64,000 bases of DNA, from the NCBI RefSeq assembly GCF_030272615.1, contig NC_081406.1, positions 479,224,900 through 479,288,899 on the forward strand, given 5' to 3'. Shown here in pieces: positions 35,571-47,534 of the stretch. How positions within the stretch are numbered: the first letter of the stretch is position 1; each line of letters begins with the position of its first letter. This stretch comes from Cryptomeria japonica. Its lineage: Eukaryota; Streptophyta; Pinopsida; Cupressales; Cupressaceae. Position numbers and translations under genes: made by a program. The notes below the pieces were generated by a model. It was not told the DNA's origin. It saw only the letters and a program-made list of their open reading frames with translations, and did no database searches.

Positions 35571-37417
35571 ATGGCATCCTTTTCTGTACCTGAATTCATA
35601 GCAAACCCTACTATAGTGGAAGTAATCAAGCGCCCTAGGCCCATTTTTCAGTTAGTTCCTGAAATAGCAAAGAAGGATGATAATGTTGGTGCATTTTCTC
35701 AAATCCCCAAAGGAGTAGTTTTTGCAAAAGACCCTAGGATGTATATTCATTGCCATATAGAAGAATTAGGAGATGAAGAAATTAAGAACATGTACAAGAC
35801 TGTTATTTGTGATGATTGCGGTAATGTGAAACCTGAACACAAAATAATTGAAACCCTAGGATTCACAGAAATTCTCTGCATTCTAGATTTCCCCAAGGAA
35901 GTTATTAGGATAGTATTGAGTAGGGTTCATGGTGAATTTTTCTCGCTGGATTCAATTCACAAAATAACTAAAGAGGCTATAAAAGTTGTAAAAGGGTTAC
36001 CTTCCATCGATAACAGACCTGACAAGACAAAGAAGGTCTCAAATGACCTAGTAATGAACCTAACAAGTGCAACACCCAACAAAAGTTCTTTAAGGGTGAA
36101 TGATGTAACTGACATAAATGTGAGATTCACTAGCATGATTCTAGGCTACAAAACAACACATGCAAACAGACTAAATTCAGTTTCCAGCTTATGCATAAAG
36201 AGTGCTTACAACATGATTAAGGATAATGTGAAAATTGATGTGTGTGAATGGTTGAAGGATGAATTGATTGACAATCTGGGAAAGATCAAGAAGGATAAGA
36301 AAGGGACATTTAGATTTGGCAACTTACTTGTTAGCTTAATGCTACATATAACCAAACAGGTGCCCGATATAGGTAATAAGAACCTTGGATTTGACATACC
36401 AGTAGGCAAAGAGTTATCTGACTTATTGAACAACATGGGTGAAAACAAAGAGAAGAATATTAATGAGTACTTTCAATCATTAAAGGCCAGAATGAACACT
36501 AGAGTTAGACTGTCACAAGAAATTGTAAATAAATATAAGGATGAGATTTGGATGGAGGTAGTTATCCCAAGAACCATTTGGGTTACTGAAATGGGTTATG
36601 AGACAGATGATCACATCATTGAAACATATGCAAAATCCCTTCTAGAAGCACCCAAGGAACCTAAGGAAGAGGTATTTGGTAGTGCTAAAGCCATTGAAAA
36701 TCAAATTCAATCCAAGAAGAGAGTGAAGAAAGTAGAAGCAACAGTGAGGAAAGGATTAAGGTAGGCTAAGGCTATCAAAGAAGATGTACTTAAACAAACC
36801 GGTATCACTGAAGATGAGTTATAAGAACAACAACCAGTAACTCACCTTTCACCAGTAGCAACTTCTTCGGAAAGTGACATGTCAGCTGCATTTAAAAGAG
36901 TTGTAAGGAAAAGGGAACCTTCACCTAGAAGAACCAGACAAAAACAACAGGTAGTAAGGCCCCCAGCTAAGAAGATAACTCCAAAGAAGAAAAAGTTAAC
37001 ACCAAAGAAAAGGACTCAACAAAATATTGCTCCAATTGACAAACTACTAGACAAAATAACAGAGGATGGATAGCTGAAAAACATCAACAAACTATATGAT
37101 ACATTATTAGTTGATGACAAGGAGAAAGTTGAAAATAGTGTAATTATACACTTGGATATCTATAAGAAATTTTTGATGCAAATTGTAGATGAAGTACCGG
37201 TAGAACTATTTAAGAGACTTGAAGATAGAAGGCAAGCTGTTATAGAGCTTGACAAGAAAATAAAAATTGAGAAACTACTTGTTGTTTATCCTGTTAACTC
37301 ACCAAAGGAGATAGATGATATGATCTCAGAGGCTAATCAGACAGTATTCTCAATTGCACACCAGCATGTAGTACTTATGGTTGGTAGAGTAAATGAGGTT
37401 GCAGAGGAAACTACTAA
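35571..37417 (+). pseudogene. Element C ORF2, first part (before insertion S)
   Basis: ATG 35571 (MASFSVPEFIANP) begins 615 codons that end at the S junction. The conserved N-terminal domain has GAFSQIPKGVVF, YIHCHIEELG, VIRIVLSRVHGEFF, SIHKITKEAIKV, FTSMILGYKT, DVCEWLKDELIDNL, FRFGNLLVSLML and TRVRLSQEIVNKYKDEI, each matched in A and B. A Lys/Arg/Pro-rich basic linker follows at about 36880-37060. In-frame stops: TAG 36762, TAA 36822, TAG 37071. No frameshift. Residues to about 440 form the best conserved unit of the family. Function unknown. Confidence 0.83.
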
Positions 37418-37557
37418 TGTAATGCCCCGCCAGGAAACCCCGAAGGATTAAAGCTAAAACACACAATTGGAGTGTAAATATTTTTTTTTTAATTATAAGA
37501 CACAACACTTAGATACATTTGGAGCTATTTAAGCTTCATTAACCTAGCAGAAGACAA

Positions 37558-38702
37558 TGTTGGAATTTTTGATGTTTATGTTGTGATTGTCATTGATGGA
37601 CATGATCCCCTTTATATGTATGAGCTAGAGCTCAACCGGTATTTGTTCCAACTGGTATGTTGTATTCTAGTCTTTAGACTAATGATTTTGCTGAATGTGT
37701 TTCCTGGTCTAAAGCGGCATAACAACCACAAGCAGTTCGTAGATCTCAACCGGTACAAGGGAGCAAAGAGGCATAACACATTCTTACCAGTCTTCATTTT
37801 TGCCAAACCGCCAACCGGTATTTTGTATGAACTGGTAATACTCTGTGATGAGTTACCAACCCACCAATTGATTGACGGTGCCGACACACTGACGGTGCTT
37901 TTTGTGTCGTGTTACTGAGTATGTCTAGATTCATTGAACCTAGGAAATTGTAATGTAATCCTATTGGACCAACATGAAATCAGATTCCTTTAAAAGGACA
38001 TCATGTCTAGGGTTTTGAGTTGTTGTAATTGTTGCTAAAAGGGTTTATGTTGTGGCTAGGGTTTAAGGTGGTAGTTGAGTTGTTGTAAGAGCGATCTTAT
38101 CTAAGAAGATCGAGTTGTAAATAGAAAGAGATAAAGAAGACTGAAGTAATGCTGGAATGCATTGGCAGTGAGCTATACTGGATCTAACCAAGCAGTCTAT
38201 GCTATAAGATAGATCAAACACTTGTTGATTACTCACATCTTTGACAAGTTTGTAGCCCTTAGCCGGGTAGGCCTCAAAGCCTTTGTAAAATCCTCTAACA
38301 AGGTGGTTCACTTCTATGAATCTAAAATCCTCTAACAAGGTAGTCTTTAATCGGACTTATCTCCTAACAGAGATTGAGATTCCTAACACGATCTGTTCTA
38401 GTGAAGAACATTGTAAGACCTTAACCGGTCTGAACTTAACTGGTCTAGTTTCTATTCTGTAGATAGTGACTTGTGAGTTCCATCTCACCGTGGTTTTTCC
38501 CAATTGGGTTTCCATGTCAAATATCTTGTGTTATGGTTGTATTTCTTTTGTGGGTGAATGCTTTATTCACATTTTGGTTTGCATGTGTGATAATTGTTCT
38601 GTCTGTTAGACTATTTTACTGGTTTATATTCAGACTGTGTAAGTGTTTAAGTACAGAGATTTTTGGCATACTAATTCACCCCCCCCCTCTTAGTATTCAT
38701 CA
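37558..38702 (+). repeat. 5' LTR of element B
   Basis: 1,145 bp, TGTTGGAATTTT to TATTCATCA. Differs from the 3' LTR by substitutions and a few short indels (near 37605, 37860 and 38430). Confidence 0.93.
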
Positions 38703-38717
38703 ATTGGTATTAGAGCC
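38703..38717 (+). other. Primer binding site of element B
   Basis: ATTGGTATTAGAGCC, identical to the site of element A. Confidence 0.88.
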
Positions 38718-38752
38718 TACCTTTCTATAAGTTTAACCACTTGGAAAGAGAT

Positions 38753-40030
38753 ATGGGGGAATACACTTTGAGGGAACTTACTCAATGACTCACTAAGTCT
38801 GAGCAAGCCTACGATGATCTTATGGTCAAATACAAGGCATCTCAAGCAAAAAGGAGAGAACATGCAGAAAAGTTGATGGAGCTATCTGAAAGTAGTTCTG
38901 AAGATGAAGCTAATATGGAAGCCATGATTGTAGAAGTGAATAAGCTGAACGATTCAAACTCCAATCTAAGAAAGGAGTTGGAAGGAAAAACTATCTGGTT
39001 TAGTCAGGAGCTTGAAAACTGTAGGAAAGCTAAAGATCGGGTAAAGGACAAAGATCATGAGATCTCCAAGTTGAAACAAGAGATTAGTGCACTGACTGCT
39101 CGCCTTCATGAGAGCAGGATGGAAAAGGAAGACATGCAAGGTGAATTGAACATAGCCATCTCTAAAAATGCAAGTCTAATGGAGATAAATACTGCTATTT
39201 CCAAAGAACTCTCTGAGTCAAAGGAAATACTTGCTAAGTTTGGCAAAAGTACTATCAAGCTAGAGCAAAAGCTTGAGTCATCTAGACTGGTAAAGAATAC
39301 CAATGGTCTTGGTTTCTCTGGACATGAGGAAGGAGAATCCTTAGGAAAAAATGCTGAAGCATCAAAGAAGCAACCGACACTCAAAGGAAAAGGTAAGCAA
39401 AAATTCAAACCTGTTTGCTTTAACTATCTTAAAGAAGGACACACTGTCAATGTATGTAGGAGCAAAGCCTACAATAATTTTCCATATTTTATCAACAATG
39501 TACCTAGATCCAATAAGTTCAATAGTCATTGTTATGCATGCAACAAGTTTGGGCATAGAGTATTTGAATGCAGGTCTGTCATGAACAATACAGGAAGATA
39601 TCCTCAAAGGACCCAAGGAGCTGGTCCGGAATCTTTTGTAAACTGAAACCCTAACCAGTTCAATGCCTACAATTATCAGTCAAGCAACAATGGTTATCAA
39701 TTGACAACCAAATGGAGAGAAAATTGTTGGATTTGTCATGGACATGGACACACTGCAGCTTCATGCAGAAGGAAGAGTGGAAATATGAACAATGGACCTT
39801 GGAGAGAACTTGGATTGGTTTGCTATCACTACAACAAACTGGGTCACATTGCAAGATTCTGCAGAAGCAGAAAGAGTATATCTAATGATATACCGGTCAC
39901 TCAGAAAGGAGAAGTTGATGTTGAAAAAGTTCAAGTGGACATGAACAAAACCTGGAGGAAGAAACCAACAATGTTGGAAGAGGAACCAATTTCTGCACCT
40001 AGTGTGGAAATATTAGAACCGATAAAATAA
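38753..40030 (+). pseudogene. Element B ORF1, coiled-coil and zinc-knuckle protein
   Basis: ATG 38753 (MGEYTLRELTQ) to TAA 40028, 426 codons in a single frame with two in-frame stops: TGA 38786 (A has His here; context suggests CGA) and TGA 39644. A Lys/Glu-rich coiled coil to about residue 190, then four knuckles: CFNYLKEGHTVNVC, CYACNKFGHRVFEC, CWICHGHGHTAASC and CYHYNKLGHIARFC. The first and last have Tyr for the second Cys, a single G to A change that would weaken zinc binding; A retains Cys in both. Likely a gag or nucleocapsid-like protein. Confidence 0.87.
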
Positions 40031-40211
40031 GCTTCAAAGAGGCTTAGGGGGAGCTATCAACGAAATGATTGTGAACCCCCGGTTAAACCGATAAAAGACC
40101 TTAACCGGTATGTAATACCTATCGCTTGGCAGAAGACCGAAAACAATAAAGGAGGCAAATTAGGGTTTTTGCCCTAATAGAGGAACATTAATGGTGGTAG
40201 GTGAGAGACAT

Positions 40212-40220
40212 GTGTAAAAG
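40212..40220 (+). promoter_or_regulatory. Degenerate TATA box of B ORF2
   Basis: GTGTAAAAG aligns with the intact GTATAAAG of element A (shared flanks ggtaggt and catgt). A telo-box-like TTAGGGTTT lies about 50 bases upstream. The A to G change suggests promoter decay. Confidence 0.35.
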
Positions 40221-40477
40221 CATATTTCAAATCATTTCTCACTATCTATTTTTGAGCGAAGGAAAGTTTTTCAAGTGTAGAGTGAAGAAAAGGCGATTTG
40301 AGCGAAGATTTCAAGAAATTGATAAAACTTGAAGGAGATTCAAATCCAATTTGCAAGCGGTCGTGAAGAACACAAAGCAGTGATTTGGCGACTGACGGAG
40401 AGTGGAGTGAAGCAGAATCAGGAAGTCCTAAATTCGTGTTGTAAAGGTATTTTTCATGTTCTTGAAAATACTCAACA

Positions 40478-43400
40478 ATGACTTCCGCATCTCATACCAG
40501 TTCCAGTACATCCATTGAGTCAAAAAGTTTTATTCAGAGGAAGTCCAAATATAATGCCTTATCACAAGTTCCGGCTGGAGTCATAGTTGAAGAAGGAATT
40601 TTTTATTATATTGATTGCAAAATAGAAGACCTAGGGTCTTTAGCTATTCACACCCAATTAGGTTTATTTTTGTGGCAAGGACAAAAAGATCAAACCAGAG
40701 TTTAGTATCTTAGAGAAGAAGAAACTCCATAATGCAGTATACTTTCTAGAATATTTTATGGAGGATCACATCAGGATCATTTTGAGCAGAGTCCATGGTG
40801 ACAAGATGTACCTGGAGAGAACGCATGATATCACGCCTTAGGCAATTCATGTAGTCACCGATTTTTGCAACACAGGGGAAGTGCCAGCCCTAAGAACAGT
40901 AAGAAAAACCAAAATGGCCAAGCTCACTGATTCAACAAGTGACTCATGGGGTATGATAGTTAATCCTATCAAGGATGATCTGGTGAAATACACCTGCATG
41001 GTGATAGGCTACAAAACATTTTCAGCCAGCAAGATTAATTTTGTATCTGCTGCAGTAGTAAATGCTACTTACCAGATGATTAAGGAGGATGCATCTTTTG
41101 ACTTATGCACCGGTATGCAGAGGCAACTCCTGTTGAATCTAAAGGCGATCAAACAGGACAATGCACTAAGGTTTAAGTTTGGACAACTACTGATAGGGTT
41201 GTTCTTCTATTTCCAAGGCTACTTTCCTGGAGTAGGAGATGTCCAGTGGTCTCCTGACCAACTGGTAACCAAGAAGATCAAGGAAAGTATACAAGCCATT
41301 GGAGCCGATTACCCTGAAGTAGTGAACAAATATTTTGATGAGTTGAGAAGAAAGATGAGTCAAAGGGTAAGGATATCAGGTGATATAGTTAAGAAATATG
41401 AAGATGACATCTGTTTCACCATTTAGGTGGACAAATGCTTAATGGAGGCTGTTGAGCCCATAATGGAGGAAGTGGAGCCAATGGGCCATGAAGTTATGTA
41501 TGATATGCTGGAAGGGTATGCCTCAACCCTTATTGCCTCACCTCTTGATCCAAAGGCTAAAAGGACTAGAACCTACTTAGCGAGGATTGCACTGGCTGAA
41601 GAACCATCAATTGAGAAAGGAAAAGAACTGGTAGCAAAGAAAGCCAAAGCAGTGCCTGTAGCATCAGCACCAGCTACCACTGCAACTCCAAAAGTGACCA
41701 AGCGGTCACCGACAAAATTCTTTGAAAGAAAAAGGAAGATGAAGACAAATGAATTGGACTCTGAAGAGACTGAGTCTAATGAAAAGCCAAAGAAGGCTAG
41801 ACAGATAAAGAAAATGAAGAAGAATGAACCGCTAGCATCCGTATCGATAAATATTGACATCTCCTCATACAAACCTTTGACACATTTTCAAAGGACAGTT
41901 AAGAATATTAGGAGAAAATTACTTCATGATTTAGTAGATTATTATGATGATTTTAGTGATGAGGAAAAGGAAGAAGTATTACAGGAAATCATCATTTATC
42001 TATGTAAAAATGACCGGTCACCATCAGAGATTAAATCTCAAACACCGGATTCTTTATTTAAAGCATTAGATAATAAATGGCACATTGCCATTGAAAAAGA
42101 ATAGGAGATTAGGGAGAAAGTCTTTGCACAGTACTTTCCTGACCTCTCAAATTCAGAATTATTTGATGTCTTGGATCAAAATAAAGGTCTCTTCTTCACA
42201 AGGAGAAGAAGACTCTGGTTGTTGGAGGGGAGAATTGATGATGTTGAAAAAGATGCTCATCAGCATATGGATTATGCTATCAACTCTCACAAAGCAAAAA
42301 TGGCCAACCTCCAAGCGGAAAAAGAACTAGCTGTATCCAAACTGGATGAAGTTTTTGATGAGGAAGGAAACCTGGTTGAAGAACCAATCGACACTATTGA
42401 TGTCGATGCCCTGGATGTAGAAGATATCACTCAGGACATACCTTCTGAGGGAACTGAATAGGGGCAACAAGCCGAATAGGGTGGTGAGCAAGCTAAGGAC
42501 ACACAGGAAGTAGCTCAAGAACAGGAAGAGAAGAAGAAGAGGGATGAAGAGGAGAAGAAGCAAGAAAAGGAAAGGAAGAAGAAAGAAGAAGAGGATAAGG
42601 AAGAGAAGAGGAAGAAAGAAGAGGAAGAAAAGAGGAAGAAAGAAGAGGAAGAAAAGAAGAAGAAGGAAGAGGAAGAAAAGAAGAAGGAAGAGGAAGAAAA
42701 GAAGAAGAAGGAAGAGGAAGAGAAGAAAAAGATAGAAGAGGAAGAAAAGAAGAAGAAGGAAGAAAAAGAGAAAGAAGAGGAGAAGAGGAAAGAAGAAGAT
42801 AGGAAAAAGAAAGAAGAGCATGATAAGGAACAAAAGAAAAAAGTAGAGAAAAGGAAGAAGGTAGAAGCAGACAAGGTAGCAAAAGCAATGGAGAGCACTT
42901 AGATGGAGACTCCGAAGGCAACCGGGAGTCAAGCCAAACTAGCTGATATCTCCAGTCCTATCGATCTCCAATCTGCAAGTGAGTCAGAGCTTATGCAAAG
43001 CATAAAGGTTGCTCAAGAGTGCCTTGAGATCATTCACAGGAAAAAGGAACGAGACATAATTCAGGCAACTGTAGACACCCTTACCGGTTTAATCCCTAGT
43101 ACCAATCTTCCTGACACTGAATCATCACTAGCACAGCTCAAAATACTATGTACTATAGTGGATGATCAGGTGTAGAGTTTGGAAGAAATAGCTGAGGCAA
43201 ATGTCAAGAAAGAGAACCAAAAGGCTCTTAACATTGCTCTAGTGAAAAGGATGAATGAGCTTAGGACTAAACAACTGAAAGACCAAAAGGACATAAGGAA
43301 TGCCTTGGATGAGGGAAAATTGCTACTAAGCAAAATCTGTCAACCTCATTTAATCTGCGATGATGTGCTAGCCAAGAAGCAAAAGCTGTAAATGGACTTA

Positions 43401-43769
43401 TAGCCCTACTTGGGCACATTTAAGACACCTTATGATTCCTTTGCAACATATGGGTAAACCATTCACCGGTTCCAGATCCAGTCAACCAAAATAGAGAAAG
43501 AGATCAGTAAACGATCTAAAGATTTGCAGGAGCTACAACTGGTTTTACTTCCACGACTGCAAATTATTCAGAAGTGTTATCTAAACTTGGATGCCTTGAC
43601 AGTCACACAGGAGCTGAGCACAGTTGATGCCATGGAGGAATAGGTATACCAGATGCAAACAGAAAAAGAAGTGGCCACCTCCTTACTTGAGTCCTGGTCT
43701 CTATCCATGAAACAATTTTTGCAGGACTATAAATCGGTTTTTGACAAATATTATTCATTGTTGTCATAA
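40478..43769 (+). pseudogene. Element B ORF2, unknown protein with conserved N-terminal domain
   Basis: ATG 40478 (MTSASHTSSSTSIE) to TAA 43767, about 1,097 codons. N-terminal domain: KYNALSQVPAGVIV, YIDCKIEDLGSL, then after a one-base shift at about 40665 (extra T in a T-run) IRIILSRVHGDKMYLERTHDIT, DDLVKYTCMVIGYKT, FKFGQLLIGLFFYFQG and VGDVQWSPDQLVT. A basic linker (about 41690-41840), a helical region, a Glu/Lys-rich coiled coil (42493-42900) and a C-terminal helical part follow. In-frame stops are almost all TAG (40839, 41424, 42102, 42459, 42477, 42900, 43173 and later). No enzyme motif or membrane span seen. Confidence 0.83.
42493..42900 (+). repeat. Purine-only tract encoding the Glu/Lys coiled coil of B ORF2
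   Basis: About 400 bases of nearly uninterrupted A/G (GAAGAG and AAGAAG words). Encodes EEEKKKKEEEEK-like repeats. Opposite-strand Phe/Leu/Ser frames are shadows. A has the equivalent at 24597-24944. Confidence 0.88.
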
Positions 43770-44123
43770 ACTTTTTTTATATATATCAAATGGAAACAAG
43801 GTTGTTTAGCGATACTTTGTCATTGTTGGCAAAGGGGGAGAAGTATCTATTTTTGGTTTTAAAATTTTGATCTTCTGATACAGGGGGAGAAGTACTCTAT
43901 CTATTTTGAAGACAAATAGGGAGATGTATTTGTTTTTGAAATTTTGATATATGCTCTATGCTCTGATGTCTCAATGATTATGATCTGTATGCAAAATTGC
44001 TATACATTGTGTTGATTAAGGGATAGTGTATATGCTTAGGGGGAGCAATTTTGTTAATGGCAAGTTTTTAGATGTCAAAATTTTATTTTCCTAAGTGTTG
44101 CCATCAATGCCAAAGGGGGAGAT
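43770..44123 (+). other. Element B 3' untranslated region with several polypurine tracts
   Basis: Purine runs tggcaaagggggagaagt at about 43830, cagggggagaagta at about 43882 and cttagggggagc at about 44036 precede the final tract gccaaagggggaga (44109-44122) that abuts the LTR at 44124. Confidence 0.8.
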
Positions 44124-45289
44124 TGTTGGCATTTTTTATGTTTATGTTGTGATTGTCATTGATGGACACACACTTGTATTAAGATCCCCTTTATATGCAT
44201 GAGCTAGAGCTCAACCATTATTTGTTCCAACCGGTATGTTGTATTCTAGTCTTTAGACTAATGATTTTGCTGAATGTGTTTCCTAGTCTAAAGTGGCATA
44301 ACAACCCCAAGCGGTTCATAGATCTCAACTGGTACAAGGGAGAAAAGTGGCATAACACATTCTTACCAGTCTTCATTTTTGCCAAACCGGCAACCGATAT
44401 TTTGTATGAATCAGTAATACTCTGTGATGAGTTACCAACTGACATTTTGTGATGAGTTACCAACCCACCGATTGATTGACGGTGCTGACACACTGACGGT
44501 GCTTTTTGTGTCATGTTATTGAGTATGTCTAGATTCATTGAACCTATGAAATTGTAATGTAATCCTATTGGACCAACATGAAATTAGATTCCTTTAAAAG
44601 GACATCATGTCTAGGGTTTTGAGCTGTTGTAACTGTTGCTGAAAGGGTTTATGTTGTGGCTAGGATTTAAGGTGGTAGTTGAGTTGTTGTAAGAGTGATC
44701 TTATCTGAGAAGATCGAGTTGTAAACAGAAGAGATAAAGAAGACTGAAGTAATGTTGGAATGCATTAGCAGTGAGCTATACTAGATCTAACCAAGCAGTT
44801 TGTGCTATAAGATAGATCAAACACTTGTTGATTACTCACATCTTTGACAAGTCTGTAGCCCTTACCTGAGTAGGCCTCAAAGCCTTTGTAAAATCCTCTA
44901 ACAAGGTGGTTCACTTCTGTGAATCTAAAATCCTCTAACAAGGTAGTCTTTAATTGGACTTATCTCCTAACAGAGATTGAGATTCCTAATAGGATATGTT
45001 CTAGTGAAGAACATTGTAAGACCTTAACCGGACTGGTTTCTATTCTATAGATAGTGACTTGTGAGTTCCATCTCACTGTGGTTTTTCCCAATTGGGTTTC
45101 CACATCAAATATCTTGTGTTATGGTTGTATTGCTTTTGTGGGTGAATGCTTTATTCGCATTTTGGTTTGCATGTGTGATAACTGTTCTATCTGTTAGATT
45201 GTTTTACTAGTTTGTATTTAGATTGTGTAAGTGTTTAAGTATAGAGATTTTTGGCATACTAATTCAGCCCCCCCTCTTAGTATTCATCA
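44124..45289 (+). repeat. 3' LTR of element B
   Basis: 1,166 bp, TGTTGGCATTTT to TATTCATCA. Carries a short extra segment near 44170 and a duplication gatgagttaccaac (44427 and 44449) absent from the 5' LTR. Confidence 0.93.
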
Positions 45290-45429
45290 GACAAAACAAA
45301 ACCTAAGGAGTTTCCCAACGTGATTACGTAAATTAACACCTAACTCAACTCACGACATCTGATCCAATTAAGAAGGATATCTTAATTACATGTTATTACT
45401 TGAAACATGGATATAATTTGTTTAGTGAA

Positions 45430-46010
45430 TTGACATTATAGAAATTAGGAAGCATTCATTTATTATGGTTGAAGATGAGGCTAACATGAGGAAATTTACC
45501 CAATGAAGTTAAAACATAGATAACATGTGAATTCATCCAGTTTAGTTAAAATATAGCTAATAAGATGAAGTTCATTTATTAAGGTTAAAATGTAAATAAC
45601 CAAATGAGTTCATCCATAATAGTTACAACATAACTAATAAGATGAAGAACATTTGTTAAGGATAAATTATAAATAACATAATGAAGTTCATCCATTATAG
45701 TTAAATTATAGGTAATAAGATGAAGATCACTTGTTAAGGATAAATTATAAATAACATAATGAAGTTCATCCATTAGGGTTAAAATATAGGTAACTTAATG
45801 AGTTCACCCATTATAGTTAAAATAAGGTTAATATGATGAATTCATTTGTTAAGATTAAAATATAAATAACTAAATGAGTTCACTCAATTTATTTCAATTA
45901 TAGCTATTGAGATGAAGTTCATTTATTAAGATTAAAATGTAGATAACAACATGAAGTTCATCCATTAGAATTACAATTTAGGTGATATGACGAGTTCATC
46001 CAATAACTTT
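45430..46010. repeat. Minisatellite in element S, about 78 bp (2 x 39)
   Basis: Units beginning gatgaag or gatgaattc occur at 45564, 45641, 45719, 45836 and 45911. Intervals of 77, 78, 117 and 75 bp fit a 39-bp half unit. The recurring core is aaataac-atgaagttcatccatta. Earlier degenerate copies extend back to about 45430. Confidence 0.78.
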
Positions 46011-47192
46011 TTAACCATTCATTACATTCAATTTTTGTATTAAACACATAACATGCACCTTGTTCCAGAATGCTCTATTAACATCATCATAACTAGGAGG
46101 TCTTTTCATGCATACATATTTTCATTAACATTAACAGAGTTCATTCCTTCATGATCCATTTATTGCATTTAACCAAATGACTATATTCATGCATTCAAAA
46201 ATTAACTTCAATAAATCCCCATTATACACTTACAAAATGCATCCATACATGCTAGCACTAAGTATGAAGCATGAGAGACAAAAGCATCACATAACACATA
46301 AATGATCTCAGAGCTCACCTCTAGAGAGCTACATCTCTAGGTCCGCTCAACTGCAAGACCCCTCTGACAATTAATTAAGTTAAGATTACATAAGGTTCAT
46401 GTCATTTACATCTCTACCTTATAGGCAAACACAACCACTATACAATGACCACTTCGGTCAATAAATACATAAATGATCCCTTCATAGAAGCGGATCCAAC
46501 TGAACACATCAAAAACAATTACAAGGGTTTCTTGTCTGATGGTACTCTAACTAGGGACTTGACCAACTATGGTCAATCATAAAACAATCAGACGACGGGG
46601 TCCAAACAAACATATCAAGGTTTTGCCATTTCTTTGAACAAAAGCGAACACAAAAATTAAACCTTGTACAAGCAATAACTGGAAAATACAATCTTTTCCC
46701 ATATTGATTTAAACATTTAAAGGTTGATCAAGTTTTCTAAATGATCTAAGTTGTTTTCAGTTTCTACCTCATCCAGATCCAGGTCATTCTAGGTTTTCTA
46801 CTCACTAGGTTCATATGCATCAAGACATAACATAAATACATCTCTACAAATTTTCCAACCAAGTTCACATGAATGTAAGTATTATTCATCTAAATAGGTT
46901 ATTTAATCCTTAGATAAACGTCATTGACATACTGGTTTGAAATAACCTAGTCCCCTCTCTAGCAACACAAATTTACCCTTTACAAAAAGAAATATACATT
47001 AAAAGGAATCTTCGAAATGGGAAAAACACTCCCCAATGAATTATAATTCCCTTGCGTATATTTAAAGCAATTACACCATCCATAAATATGAATTAGCGTA
47101 TACATATATCTCAATATATATCTAACTAAATAAAATTAACGTCTGAGCAATAATGGTTATTCACTGACAATATTCGCTACAAAGGGACCCAC
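46011..47192. other. AT-rich interior of element S
   Basis: No gene, no recognisable site. Continuous with the LTR-like element on both sides. Confidence 0.5.
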
Positions 47193-47460
47193 AATCAATA
47201 TATAATTAATAATATATATTAATATATGGATTACCTAAATTAACATTTATTTAAAATCCACATTAATCCACAATTAAAAATTAATATATATTAATAATAT
47301 ATATTAATCAGAGTTTAGCAACAATCAATATCTAATTAATAACATGTATTAATTTATGGATTATCTAAATAAACATTTATTTAAAATACACATTAATCCA
47401 TAATTAAAAATTAATATATATTAATAATATATTAATCAAGGTTTAGTGAAAATAAATCAT
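47193..47460. repeat. 134-bp tandem duplication, AT-rich and partly palindromic
   Basis: Unit one starts caatatataattaataata at 47193, unit two caatatctaattaataaca at 47327. Each contains self-complementary attaatatatattaat segments that could fold into hairpins. Confidence 0.75.
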
Positions 47461-47534
47461 ATTAATTTATAACTTAATCTATCAATATTTATTTGTTTTT
47501 TCTTAAAACAAAAAGAATTACTAATTTTTTTTTT

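Larger units (their letters stand above)
37558..45289 (+). mobile_element. Element B: complete pol-less LTR retrotransposon
   Basis: LTRs 37558-38702 and 44124-45289 and target duplication GACAA (37553-37557 and 45290-45294), perfect. Total 7,732 bp. The interior contains PBS, ORF1, ORF2 and PPT and no pol domain. LTR ends and ORFs match element A closely, so A and B belong to one family. It sits inside element S near its left end and is the innermost insertion of the nest, hence the youngest there. Confidence 0.93.

Noticed and set aside
42327-42932. Minus-strand 201-residue hydrophobic frame and its neighbours
   Set aside because: Opposite strand of the purine tract of B ORF2; no independent start context or domain.
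45430-46010. CRISPR-like array
   Set aside because: Plant nuclear repeat; units are contiguous and diverged with no spacer/repeat distinction.
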